A stretch of DNA of 64,000 nt from Parapedobacter defluvii (GTDB lineage: Bacteria; Bacteroidota; Bacteroidia; Sphingobacteriales; Sphingobacteriaceae). Shown piece by piece: positions 1 to 7,490 of this stretch. The translations under genes were made by a program, and so were the position numbers. The DNA lies in assembly GCF_014642075.1 (NCBI RefSeq), contig NZ_BMIK01000001.1:372001-436000 (forward strand), written 5' to 3'. How positions within the stretch are numbered: the stretch's first letter is position 1; each line of letters begins with the position of its first letter. The notes under the pieces are model-generated. The model did no database searches and had not been told where the DNA came from. It was given only the letters and a program-made list of their open reading frames with translations.

Positions 1-313
1 TAGATAATACGGCTCCATAGGTTACTTGCCGTTTTTCACAAATGTTCCTACAGGTATCGTCAATTAGGATTAACTTTCTGAATAACGCTCTAAAATAGCT
101 CTCGATTGCAGAAATATATCCTAGAATTATTAGATTTCCTAATACCGCCGAAGGGTTTGCCGTCATTAATTTATTGATTTCTATACCATTTGTGATAAAG
201 CTGTCAATAGGGGATATGTCAGAATCAATATAGGCTCTATCAATTGCCTTATTGAGGTCATAAGGTGTAAGCCCTGGAAGGACGGCGTTGGCTGAAGGTA
301 AAGTTAACATCAT
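1..313 (-). CDS. Partial HEPN-like protein (C-terminus beyond window)
   Basis: An open minus-strand frame runs from an ATG at 313-311 to the left edge (104 codons, no stop). The start codon shares one base with the TAA stop of the upstream ATPase (TAATG), so the two are translationally coupled. The visible part begins MMLTLPSANAVLPGLTPYDL and has a helix-rich stretch around residues 60-100 with AIESYFRALFRKL and a Cys/Asn/Cys pattern (DDTCRNICEKR). This arrangement resembles HEPN-type proteins of the RiboL-PSP class, which are often RNases in conflict systems. The catalytic RxxxxH motif is not visible and may lie beyond the edge, so the family call is an inference. It is the last visible gene of the 6405-1 operon. 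Confidence 0.6.
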   Translation of the reverse strand, partial: MMLTLPSANAVLPGLTPYDLNKAIDRAYIDSDISPIDSFITNGIEINKLMTANPSAVLGNLIILGYISAIESYFRALFRKLILIDDTCRNICEKRQVTYGAVLS

Positions 314-2046
314 TAAGCTAGAAATTCATCGACGGTTTTTAATACCTCATTGTAAATTTTATTCGACCTTATTTGTCCAATTTGAGGTATTTTTCTGAGT
401 TCAGACCCCGGATCTTGAAGACTAATTATATCGCCAACTGTATTCAGCCTAATCGTTAATAGCTTGTCTTTAGTCCAATTGGTAAGAGGTAACTCATTGA
501 CTGAAATTTTTAGACACGTTTCAAAGGCTGATTGATTTACTAGTTCATTGCCGCATATATGGCAGAACCTTTGTTCAGGGCTTAGACGTGGCGTACTACA
601 ATTTTGACAGGGAGGTAGGTCAAGCGTGAGGCCTTCCAATTCTTTCTTGCCCAACAAGTTCTGTATCGATCGTCGCAAAGGCTGCTTTCTTGCTTTTAGA
701 TTTAGTGAGTTTAAAACCTCTTTAAATCCTCCTTTATTAGATTTTACAAACGTTCTATTTTGAATTAGAAATATCATATGCGGAATATACCGTCTGTACT
801 CCCGTCGTTCGTTACTTCCCTCTTGTTGGCCATGCTTGACAGGTGTATCTTCATATAACAATCCGGCTTCAATAAGAAACCGGATCATCCTATCAGCTAA
901 TTTATATTGTTCGATGCTTTCACTACTAATTCCTATCATTAAATTTCGCTCGCTTATCAACCTGCTATTGTCATCTTTGATTTCTTGAGTAATTTGTTTA
1001 AACAAGTGATTGCCGGCCTCGATTACTTTCCGGTACTGAATAAGCTTTTGAGAAATAGACAAATATTCAGTTTCTATAAATTGCACTTGTTGTTCTATAA
1101 CAGCATTAAATTTAGCATTAGCAACCTTTTCAGGTCTTGATTTATAATTTCTAAGCAAACTTATAAACGCTCGTGGAACCCCAAAGGAAGCAAACTTGAA
1201 TAATTCAATAAGTTCAGTGCTCACTCCTTCTTTGAAATTTTCGAATCGCTTTTTTATCAAACTATCCATGAAGGATGAGTAGGTAGGAGATTCAACACTT
1301 AGCCAACATTCAACCATTTCGGCATCATGTCCCATGTGGAACCTGGGGCCAAATTGAGTTGTACCTGGATAAACCGAAGCCTTTGGGCTAATAATTTTTG
1401 TTTTTAAACTTCTAAAAACGTCGAAAAACTCAACCAGATACTCTGGAGTTAAAGTCAGAGCAGCATCATCCAACATTAGAATTAGCCTTTTCCTGCCTGT
1501 TTCGGTTGTTAATTGTTCCAAAAAAATAATAAGCCAATTGATATTCAGTATACTAATTAAGGGATCATCACTTAATTGCGACGCTTTCAACTTTTCTGCC
1601 TTTGCTACAAATTCTTGAATAGTCACTTTGTTCAATGGGTTTGAATCTATACCCCATAGAGGGATCGACTTCTTTTCATCCTCGATAATGCCAATAGCGC
1701 TCAATAGAATTTTACAAAGTACCCACGTGTGGAAAATTTGAATTGCGTTTGGAGCTTTCGTTAAAAATGGTTCGAGGTGGTAGTATTTGCTAAATGAGAC
1801 AAATAAGGAAAGAGGTTTATTATTATCTTTTTGACATTTGAGATGGGCGATTTTCATTTGATGTGTTTTACCAGTGCCTCTCGGGCCAACTAATAATTTC
1901 GCACCAACGCCGAGCAATTTTTGCTGAATATGATTAAAGTGTTCGTTTTCAACGTTCCAAAGTTCTAGGTCGGAATCGTCTATGTAGTCAGACCTTTCTT
2001 CGAACTCTTTCTCATCGTAAACACTTGTAACGGATAAAACGGTCAT
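313..2046 (-). CDS. P-loop ATPase (ORC/STAND-like) with C-terminal zinc ribbon and helix-hairpin-helix
   Basis: 577 residues. A Walker A motif GPRGTGKT lies at about residues 54-61 and a Walker B strand LILMLDD at about 188-194, followed by a helical region, matching AAA+/STAND ATPases of the ORC-CDC6-like kind common in prokaryotic conflict loci. Near the C-terminus two CxxC knuckles (Cys480/483 and Cys495/498) form a predicted zinc ribbon. Residues about 512-577 then carry a helix-hairpin-helix pattern (IPQIGQIRSNKIYNEV) resembling the RNA polymerase alpha C-terminal domain. The protein may therefore sense or bind nucleic acid with its tail and use ATP for switching (inference). It is 146 bp downstream of the Rossmann-like gene and overlaps the HEPN-like gene by one base. 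Codon use is AT-rich. Confidence 0.8.
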   Translation of the reverse strand: MTVLSVTSVYDEKEFEERSDYIDDSDLELWNVENEHFNHIQQKLLGVGAKLLVGPRGTGKTHQMKIAHLKCQKDNNKPLSLFVSFSKYYHLEPFLTKAPNAIQIFHTWVLCKILLSAIGIIEDEKKSIPLWGIDSNPLNKVTIQEFVAKAEKLKASQLSDDPLISILNINWLIIFLEQLTTETGRKRLILMLDDAALTLTPEYLVEFFDVFRSLKTKIISPKASVYPGTTQFGPRFHMGHDAEMVECWLSVESPTYSSFMDSLIKKRFENFKEGVSTELIELFKFASFGVPRAFISLLRNYKSRPEKVANAKFNAVIEQQVQFIETEYLSISQKLIQYRKVIEAGNHLFKQITQEIKDDNSRLISERNLMIGISSESIEQYKLADRMIRFLIEAGLLYEDTPVKHGQQEGSNERREYRRYIPHMIFLIQNRTFVKSNKGGFKEVLNSLNLKARKQPLRRSIQNLLGKKELEGLTLDLPPCQNCSTPRLSPEQRFCHICGNELVNQSAFETCLKISVNELPLTNWTKDKLLTIRLNTVGDIISLQDPGSELRKIPQIGQIRSNKIYNEVLKTVDEFLA

Positions 2047-2192
2047 AGATAAATTATTAGACTTAGCGGTGAAGATAGGAATTTTTTTGCAGGCTTTTTG
2101 ATTATAATGTCAAAGCACATTTTAGATTTTGAGGATGTTTTTTGAAAAAAAATAGCTATTAATTTATCTTATGAATGGGCAAATAGGGAGTA

Positions 2193-3104
2193 TCATATAT
2201 CGTAGTTAATATTGAATAAATGCCAATTTCCGATACCGAGTCCCTTGCCTAATTTTTCTCGTGGATGATCATATAGGACTGCAACTTTGGTTTTAGGCAT
2301 TAGTACCAAAAAAAGACAAGCTCCGATATTCATTGGTTTTGTAGCAAAAGGAGCAATAAACATTTCCCAATCGTCTTCTAATCCTTTATAAATGTACAAC
2401 AATTTCTTGTAAACTGATAATGGGTCAGTGGCCCCACAGTAACTTACACCACCAGAGATTCGCCTATCTTTCATTACTGCTAAATTATTTGTGAAAGAGT
2501 GCATTTCCCACCCAGGAGAAAAGGCTGGGACTCCAAAAACCACACAACATTCCGCGCCGTGGATTTGTGTGTCTTCTAGCGCTCGGTCAATCCGCTCAGA
2601 TTCAAAACCGCATAAGAAAACGACTTTTTGAACAATATCATTTGTGATGGTTAAAGAATGGCCTGGAATTGCTTCAAACCCCACTGATTCTTCACATAAC
2701 TCAAAATCTCTCCTGTGTAAAACCTCTCTAAGGGACTTATTTTGATTGTATTCACTTGGTTCGATATAAATTATTGAGAAGCTATTCTTGTTTAGATCTT
2801 TGAATGACTGTAAGAGAATGAGTAATTCTGCAAACCCCAAACTCGTCGCATCCAAAATTATGTTATTGCTAGTAAAATGTTTGAGCTCATCATTAACATC
2901 ATCCTTGTCCACTATGGTTTCATCAATTTGAATCTTAAACTCTTTAGGATGGTATTTAAACATTATCACTTTAGATGCTTTTTTTTTGACGAAATCTGAC
3001 GCGATGGAACACCGTTCGTCATTCTCTTCACCTATAATTCCATAATCCCAAGTTTCAAATATTAGTTGATCGCTGCTAGAACCATACTGCATCTCAATTT
3101 CCAT
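2193..3104 (-). CDS. Unrecognised Rossmann-like protein of the defence-like operon
   Basis: I do not recognise the family. The ATG at 3104 gives 303 residues (a TTG at 3110 would add two) and overlaps the end of the preceding ATPase gene by 11 bp. The sequence alternates hydrophobic strands and helices in two halves: NIILDATSLGFAELLILL then IIYIEPSEYN, and later VVFLCGFESERIDRALED with CCVVFGVPAFSPGWE. This looks like a doubled Rossmannoid or nucleotide-binding fold. The C-terminal tail GKGLGIGNWHLFNI is also distinctive. There is no signal peptide or membrane segment, so it should be cytosolic. Its position between two ATPase genes suggests a sensor or effector partner, but no enzymatic motif is clear. 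Confidence 0.75.
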   Translation of the reverse strand: MEIEMQYGSSSDQLIFETWDYGIIGEENDERCSIASDFVKKKASKVIMFKYHPKEFKIQIDETIVDKDDVNDELKHFTSNNIILDATSLGFAELLILLQSFKDLNKNSFSIIYIEPSEYNQNKSLREVLHRRDFELCEESVGFEAIPGHSLTITNDIVQKVVFLCGFESERIDRALEDTQIHGAECCVVFGVPAFSPGWEMHSFTNNLAVMKDRRISGGVSYCGATDPLSVYKKLLYIYKGLEDDWEMFIAPFATKPMNIGACLFLVLMPKTKVAVLYDHPREKLGKGLGIGNWHLFNINYDI

Positions 3105-5100
3105 ATTCAAAAGGTGTTAGGTTTGAAAATAGGTTTAGTTCATCAGAAATAGGAAGCATGTTCCACTTTTTTAATGTCATTCGCAAAAAGGATTCAAAAT
3201 CTTCGAAATTCCCACAAATTATCGTCTCAATCTGGCTTGGCTGTAGATCAAATCGTCTTTTTTTTCGATAGCTTATGTGGAAATAAGGTGCATAAATTGG
3301 GTTCAAAACATATTCAAAATCCTCTGTTTCTAACTTGCTTTTGCCACCCTTTTGCTTTGTTATTTTATTTTCGTAAAAAACTGACCACTTTATAGCTTCT
3401 TGTAAAAGTGATTGAGCCTCAGAATTCAAAACCCCCTTTACACTAAAATGATTTTGTTCCGGTTCACTTTGTGTGATTCGTTTTTGTGCGTATTTAAAGT
3501 ATGTGCCAAGTCTTAAAACGATCGTATGAAGTTTATTGCCGAAGTTTCCAAATGACTTAACCTCTTTTAAAAAACTTGAACTAGCTTGCTTCGCTGCATC
3601 AGCTTGAGATTTAACACTGATTTGTCGCAGACTAATAGAGCTTGATAATCTTTCATTGGTTATTGATTTAAAGCACAGCTCTAGAAAATGCCTTAAATTG
3701 GTTTTCGATAATAAACAAAAGGAGTCGAAACCCGCGTATAGAGGGCACGTCCTCCCCAAAGGTTCATAGATCAGAAGAATACACCCAAACAGATTGTTAT
3801 GTAGCCAACCAGTATTTCCGGTAAATTTATTCTTTTCACCATTTTCTAGTTTCCCGAGTTCAAATAAGATGTCGTCAACCTTTACGCCCTTTCTGGAGAG
3901 AAGCGAAGGTATAATGATTGTCGCAGCTGGTTGTTTGTAGGAAATAAGTTTTTCCGGTTTGATCTTTGCTGCTTGTGATCTTAGCGATTGTTTTAGTAGC
4001 GTTTCGTGTCGGTTTCGCAATACTGTATCTTTTAGTATATTTTCGGCAATCGAATCGGGGGATATTGAAGGAAGAAAACCATTAGCGGCTTTTAATACTT
4101 TTGATTTGTACTCCGGAGATCTTCTTCTTTTTAACGATTCTGACGAAGAGCTTCTTAGATCACTGATAGAAATAGGTGAATCAACTATGTTATTTTCTAT
4201 TTTCATCAATCGTAAAAATAATATCTCGGCAGCGAATAAATCAAAGCTAATAGCACCTTCGTAATAAGATTCTAAATCGTATTCTCTGTAATCATGTATT
4301 TCAGAGAGTTGTTCTTTCCCAATAGTCTGTTTTTCAGCGAAGGAATTCCTTTTCATTGCCAAATTGAAAACTAAAGGGATTTCGCTGTGTTTCAACCATG
4401 TATTTATTAACTTTTGTTGTTCTTCAAGTAGGTTTTCATATTCGTCGATATAAACAAAGAAATTTGAGTTTTTAAAAGCAGGTGCCTGTAGAATTAGTTC
4501 AGTAAGGAGTTCGTTTACAAATATTTTAGGAAGGAATACCGGGTGTTCAATTTGCCTAATTGATCCGACCCATGTTTGAAAAGTATTAAATTCACGCCTT
4601 AAGAATGTTTTTAGCTTGTGAAAATTGCCCGGTATAGCTTTGTTGAAGCTGTCTAATATATTAAAATCCAGATTTTCAAGTTTGATTTGGTCAAAATCGG
4701 CGAAGCTTGAACTGGCAATACTTTCGACACTTTTTAATACTTCTTGACTTATGAGTAATGTGGCCATATGTTCAAATGCTTTCTCCCAAGTTTCATTTTC
4801 TAAACTTCTTTTTGATAATTGTTTAGCAAATTGAGTATCGATTTTCCAATATAAACCAATATGTTTTAGATCGTCTTGAATTATATCTGTTCTTTTAGGT
4901 GAAAATTGTGTTTGGTGACAAAGAAATCTAAGTAAGCTCGTTTTCCCACACCCCCTCCCTCCGACAATTACTCTAGGTTTTCGGGCAGTTAATAAATCCA
5001 AATTATCATAAAATGGAGGAATCACAAATTCTTCCCAAAGGTCGAATCCTAATTCCTCTGCTCTATTCTGCGCTAGCGGATTTTCTTGTCTTATATTCAT
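3094..5100 (-). CDS. ORC/STAND-like P-loop ATPase
   Basis: 668 residues. Walker A GGRGCGKT is at about residues 47-54 and a Walker B-like VYIDEYEN at about 216-223, typical of ORC-CDC6/STAND-type ATPases. The N-terminal stretch before the P-loop is short. About 400 residues after the ATPase core are helical and carry no domain I recognise; a basic Ser/Arg-rich segment (SSSSESLKRRRS) lies near residue 315. It begins 9 bp after the PRTase-like gene and overlaps the next gene by 11 bp, so transcription and translation are probably coupled. Genes of this type are known neighbours of PRTase-CE-like proteins (family knowledge). Its job is likely regulated assembly or activation of an effector (inference). 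Confidence 0.8.
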   Translation of the reverse strand: MNIRQENPLAQNRAEELGFDLWEEFVIPPFYDNLDLLTARKPRVIVGGRGCGKTSLLRFLCHQTQFSPKRTDIIQDDLKHIGLYWKIDTQFAKQLSKRSLENETWEKAFEHMATLLISQEVLKSVESIASSSFADFDQIKLENLDFNILDSFNKAIPGNFHKLKTFLRREFNTFQTWVGSIRQIEHPVFLPKIFVNELLTELILQAPAFKNSNFFVYIDEYENLLEEQQKLINTWLKHSEIPLVFNLAMKRNSFAEKQTIGKEQLSEIHDYREYDLESYYEGAISFDLFAAEILFLRLMKIENNIVDSPISISDLRSSSSESLKRRRSPEYKSKVLKAANGFLPSISPDSIAENILKDTVLRNRHETLLKQSLRSQAAKIKPEKLISYKQPAATIIIPSLLSRKGVKVDDILFELGKLENGEKNKFTGNTGWLHNNLFGCILLIYEPLGRTCPLYAGFDSFCLLSKTNLRHFLELCFKSITNERLSSSISLRQISVKSQADAAKQASSSFLKEVKSFGNFGNKLHTIVLRLGTYFKYAQKRITQSEPEQNHFSVKGVLNSEAQSLLQEAIKWSVFYENKITKQKGGKSKLETEDFEYVLNPIYAPYFHISYRKKRRFDLQPSQIETIICGNFEDFESFLRMTLKKWNMLPISDELNLFSNLTPFEYGN

Positions 5101-5109
5101 TGGTCAAAT

Positions 5110-6000
5110 TTAATGATGAAATAATGAGATCCAATTGTCCGACTGATAATGAAGTATCTGAAGGGAATTATCTGGAGCAGCATGTTCAAATGATAATGTT
5201 ATTTCTAAGTTGCCGTAACCGAAAGGAGTAACTGGATCAAATGGAATTGCTCTATCTGTCATCAAGTCTTTATAAAACCTCCTTGCTTCATCCTGTTCTC
5301 CCCCGAAATAGTTGTTAAAAAAAGAATGAGCTTCGGTTACTAGCAGTTCGGCGTACGTTATATGCATGTTTTTGGCGGAATGTTTAACCTGACTGATCCC
5401 TATTTCATGAGCAATTAGTGGTGCGTATATAAAACAACCCTGTTCGATTTCTTTATATATATTGGCATATACCAAGGTTTCATCAAATTGCACACCAGTT
5501 CCCAAAAAATCATCTATAAAGATAAATGCTTTAACCCCGTTTTCAACACTTCTTTTTATATCACTTGGATAAATCATCCACTTTTCTTGTATTCCAAAAT
5601 GCCGTTTAAAAAATCGCAAAATCTCGAAAGAACTTTTTGTTACTGGGTCGTCCGTCGTAATTACCGGGATGAATCGAACTAGGGGATCAGTTATCTTGCT
5701 TTGCATGTTTAAAGGAAATGTTGCCATTTCCTTGAGCCCTATTTGCCTAAAAGTGTTGTTTAGTGCTTTGTTTAAGATAGTATTGATCAGAGAAAAAGTT
5801 TGTTGGTTAGACCGGTAAATCAAAGAATCGAGTACGCATGCTGAAAAATATTTTTCCTCATCTGTTTTAAAATTTTTCCGCCATACATTCAGTTGATTTA
5901 TGTCAATTCCACTCCATATTCCTGACTCAATTAATGCTTGACTTCGATCTCTGATTTCATTGTAATAAATATTCCACTCAGGAGGCAAAATAATTGGCAT
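5110..6000 (-). CDS. Phosphoribosyltransferase-like protein (PRTase-CE type)
   Basis: 296 residues. The diagnostic element is FIDDFLGTGVQ at about residues 161-171, preceded by hydrophobic residues. It matches the PRPP-binding loop of type I phosphoribosyltransferases (hhhhDDhxxTG). The C-terminal GYGNLEITLSFEHAAPDN resembles the conserved tail of the PRTase-CE family, PRTase-like proteins predicted to act in conflict systems rather than nucleotide salvage. An N-terminal helical segment (DEEKYFSACVLDSLIYRS) also fits that family. No export signal is present. The gene starts 87 bp after the small upstream gene and ends 9 bp before the ATPase gene. Its substrate is unknown; modification or hydrolysis of a nucleotide or PRPP is inference. 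Confidence 0.8.
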   Translation of the reverse strand: MPIILPPEWNIYYNEIRDRSQALIESGIWSGIDINQLNVWRKNFKTDEEKYFSACVLDSLIYRSNQQTFSLINTILNKALNNTFRQIGLKEMATFPLNMQSKITDPLVRFIPVITTDDPVTKSSFEILRFFKRHFGIQEKWMIYPSDIKRSVENGVKAFIFIDDFLGTGVQFDETLVYANIYKEIEQGCFIYAPLIAHEIGISQVKHSAKNMHITYAELLVTEAHSFFNNYFGGEQDEARRFYKDLMTDRAIPFDPVTPFGYGNLEITLSFEHAAPDNSLQILHYQSDNWISLFHH

Positions 6001-6087
6001 TTTGAATTAATTTTAAGTTTTGTTTTTTATTTATTATTGATTTGCACCTGTCTGAAGCTTACTCAAGGCCTTTGGAATAATCCTAAG

Positions 6088-6405
6088 TTACCTTATATCC
6101 ATTTCTATATACCGCTGGATAATTGCAGCAAACCCCTTTTCAAGCCAAAAGTCTGACGAGACCATGCCGCTTGACATACCCCCTTTATTGTACCTTTCTA
6201 CGAAAATATTGTTGCCGCGTTTAGGTGGTTCGCCTGTCAATTCTTTAAAGAATTTGTGTAATAACTGCTCTAATTCTGATGCTGATACGGGAACATTCGT
6301 CTTTTGAAATTTCGATTTAAGATCTTCCCATAAGAATGGATCGCCGCGTAAGCCCCAGCTTGATGGAGTATCGCTGAAGTACTTTGAAGCGTTGTTCTGT
6401 TTCAT
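6088..6405 (-). CDS. Small conserved protein, first gene of the defence-like operon
   Basis: 105 residues, no recognised domain. It has two strongly patterned blocks, SSWGLRGDPFLWEDLK near the N-terminus and VERYNKGGMSSGMVSSDFW near the C-terminus. These look like conserved motifs rather than random sequence. It is soluble, with no signal or membrane segment. The start at 6405 lies just downstream of a perfect inverted repeat (6424-6445), so this is probably the promoter-proximal gene of the operon that continues to the left edge. Its position suggests an adaptor, regulator or immunity-type partner of the PRTase-like protein, but that is only inference from location. Confidence 0.75.
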   Translation of the reverse strand: MKQNNASKYFSDTPSSWGLRGDPFLWEDLKSKFQKTNVPVSASELEQLLHKFFKELTGEPPKRGNNIFVERYNKGGMSSGMVSSDFWLEKGFAAIIQRYIEMDIR

Positions 6406-6423
6406 GATGTGGAACTGGTTATG

Positions 6424-6445
6424 TTGGTCAATTATTTATGACCAA
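6424..6445. promoter_or_regulatory. Perfect inverted repeat, likely operator of the defence-like operon
   Basis: TTGGTCA (6424-6430) and TGACCAA (6439-6445) are perfect 7-bp arms around an 8-bp AT-rich spacer, 18 bp upstream of the first gene's start codon. Position and symmetry suit a dimeric regulator binding site. The XRE protein at 6715-6987 is an obvious candidate binder (inference). Confidence 0.55.
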
Positions 6446-6475
6446 GATACGAAGACAAATCAAATTAATCAAATA

Positions 6476-6498
6476 GTCAACATGGCCTTTTGTCAACA
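6476..6498 (-). promoter_or_regulatory. Paired GTCAACA direct repeats in the promoter region
   Basis: GTCAACA occurs at 6476-6482 and again at 6492-6498, 16 bp apart start to start, about 70-95 bp upstream of the first operon gene. On the minus strand each reads TGTTGAC, so they could be part of a -35-like region or an activator site. No transcription start can be fixed by eye. Confidence 0.35.
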
Positions 6499-6562
6499 AA
6501 TTGCTTGCAGGGTTAAATTTCGATCACTATATTGGGCGTAGGTTTAGGTTGATAGCCCCTAA

Positions 6563-6607
6563 CCCCATTGGGGCGGTCCCTGTTTCGACAAGAAGCAGGG
6601 ATTTTTT
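6563..6607 (+). terminator. Tandem hairpins with U-tract (plus-strand terminator-like)
   Basis: A CCCC-ATT-GGGG hairpin (6563-6573) is followed by a CCCTG...CAGGG stem (6578-6600) and six T residues (6602-6607) on the plus strand. No plus-strand gene is visible upstream, so it may end a short unannotated RNA or be a relic. In the minus direction it lacks a T-tract. Confidence 0.4.
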
Positions 6608-6714
6608 ATACATTGTTCCATAGGGCAGGCATCTAAGAATTTCCGGTTTATTTTATGGCTTGATAAATCAGAATAAAGAAATACCCCAGTTTCGCGATGC
6701 GGGGCCGCCCAAGA

Positions 6715-6987
6715 TTATTTCTTCTCCCGTTCTTCGGTTTTAATTTGGGCTGGTGATTTTCCTTCTTTTGGCTGCGTTTCAATGAGCAGAAGCTGTCTGT
6801 TCACATTTAGTACTTCCGCTATTTTTGGTAACCTGGAAGCTTCCGGGTAGCCTTTATGATTTATCCATTCTGATACAGTTCCACTGTTTACACCCACTAA
6901 CTCGGCAAAAACTTCTTTTTTCACACCTTGTTCTGCTAAGATTGCGCCGATTCGATATATGGGTTCTTTCTTTTCTTTTTTTGCCAT
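6715..6987 (-). CDS. XRE-family helix-turn-helix regulator
   Basis: 90 residues with a single Cro/C1-type helix-turn-helix at about residues 10-65: the block AELVGVNSGTVSEWINHKG is the recognition region, followed by LPKIAEVLNVNRQLLL. Lys/Glu-rich tails flank it. It lies upstream of the PRTase/ATPase operon on the same strand, separated by about 310 bp containing the operon's likely promoter, so it may control that operon. Its own upstream region contains a long AT-rich palindrome at 7088-7125, a plausible autoregulatory site. A weak hairpin at about 6684-6704 follows it in the minus direction. The gene could equally be a stand-alone mobile-element regulator. Confidence 0.85.
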   Translation of the reverse strand: MAKKEKKEPIYRIGAILAEQGVKKEVFAELVGVNSGTVSEWINHKGYPEASRLPKIAEVLNVNRQLLLIETQPKEGKSPAQIKTEEREKK

Positions 6988-7087
6988 TTTTCCTTCAAAA
7001 TGACGTTAAAGCTATGTTTCTTTAGCAAGATATGCAAATTGCAAATGTCTGTGTATGAATGGATTATTATTTTTTAATCATAATATT

Positions 7088-7125
7088 TTATGAATAAAAC
7101 ATAATTATTTATGATTTATTCATAA
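7088..7125. promoter_or_regulatory. AT-rich 11-bp inverted repeat upstream of XRE gene
   Basis: TTATGAATAAA (7088-7098) and TTTATTCATAA (7115-7125) are perfect 11-bp arms around 16 bp that contain a further TTATG-like half site (ATTATTTATGA). The block sits 100 bp upstream of the XRE start codon. It is suitable as a multi-site operator or AT-rich promoter. Confidence 0.45.
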
Positions 7126-7184
7126 ATAATGTATATTTGAATTTAGATATTTAACGATTAGACAAGGTAATAAAAAGAGTCTTG

Positions 7185-7329
7185 CGGCTACAGATTCTGA
7201 CGCCGTAACGCAAGGCAGCAATTTTTATACCCATGTCTATACTTGGATATGTATCTTTGCATAACAAGATAGATGTGGGGTTGCTGTAAATCCGCGTTAC
7301 GTAAGGCGTCAGAAACTTTAATGTAGCCG
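7185..7329. repeat. 145-bp imperfect inverted repeat, MITE-like or structured RNA
   Basis: Four ordered blocks pair across this span: CGGCTACA (7185-7192) with TGTAGCCG (7322-7329); TTCTGACGCC (7195-7204) with GGCGTCAGAA (7305-7314); GTAACGC (7205-7211) with GCGTTAC (7294-7300); CAGCAA (7216-7221) with TTGCTG (7281-7286). The 59-bp centre (7222-7280) is AT-richer. This could fold as a long bulged hairpin in RNA or be the relic of a terminal-inverted-repeat element. A short open frame through it (7151-7363, minus) is probably a by-product of the symmetry. Confidence 0.6.
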
Positions 7330-7373
7330 TGGTGTGCAGCCCCATATTTATTAGGTTGCTCACTATGATAGAG

Positions 7374-7490
7374 ACTCGTTACTAACCATAACGAGTTGTG
7401 AAATTAAAAATAAGAACCATCACATCTAAGCTCATCCAACCTATCCAAGATAGGAGGGATGATGGTCGCGTAGTATCCAAAACGTGGATA
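7374..7490. other. Cluster of three small hairpins
   Basis: Three local inverted repeats follow one another: ACTCGTTA/TAACGAGT at 7374-7396 (perfect 8 bp, 7-nt loop), CATCCaaCCTATC/GATAGGagGGATG at 7433-7461 (11 of 13 pairs), and TATCCA/TGGATA at 7474-7490 (5-nt loop). Their crowding suggests a transcribed structured RNA or a decayed mobile end. None has a U-tract on either strand. Confidence 0.4.

Noticed and set aside
1-6987. Prophage or plasmid origin for the left block
   Set aside because: No integrase, structural phage gene, replication gene or att-like repeat is visible; transfer is suggested only by composition.
7151-7363. Short minus-strand open frame through the 145-bp inverted repeat
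   Set aside because: It reads across a symmetrical sequence, has no domain, and its openness is explained by the repeat itself.
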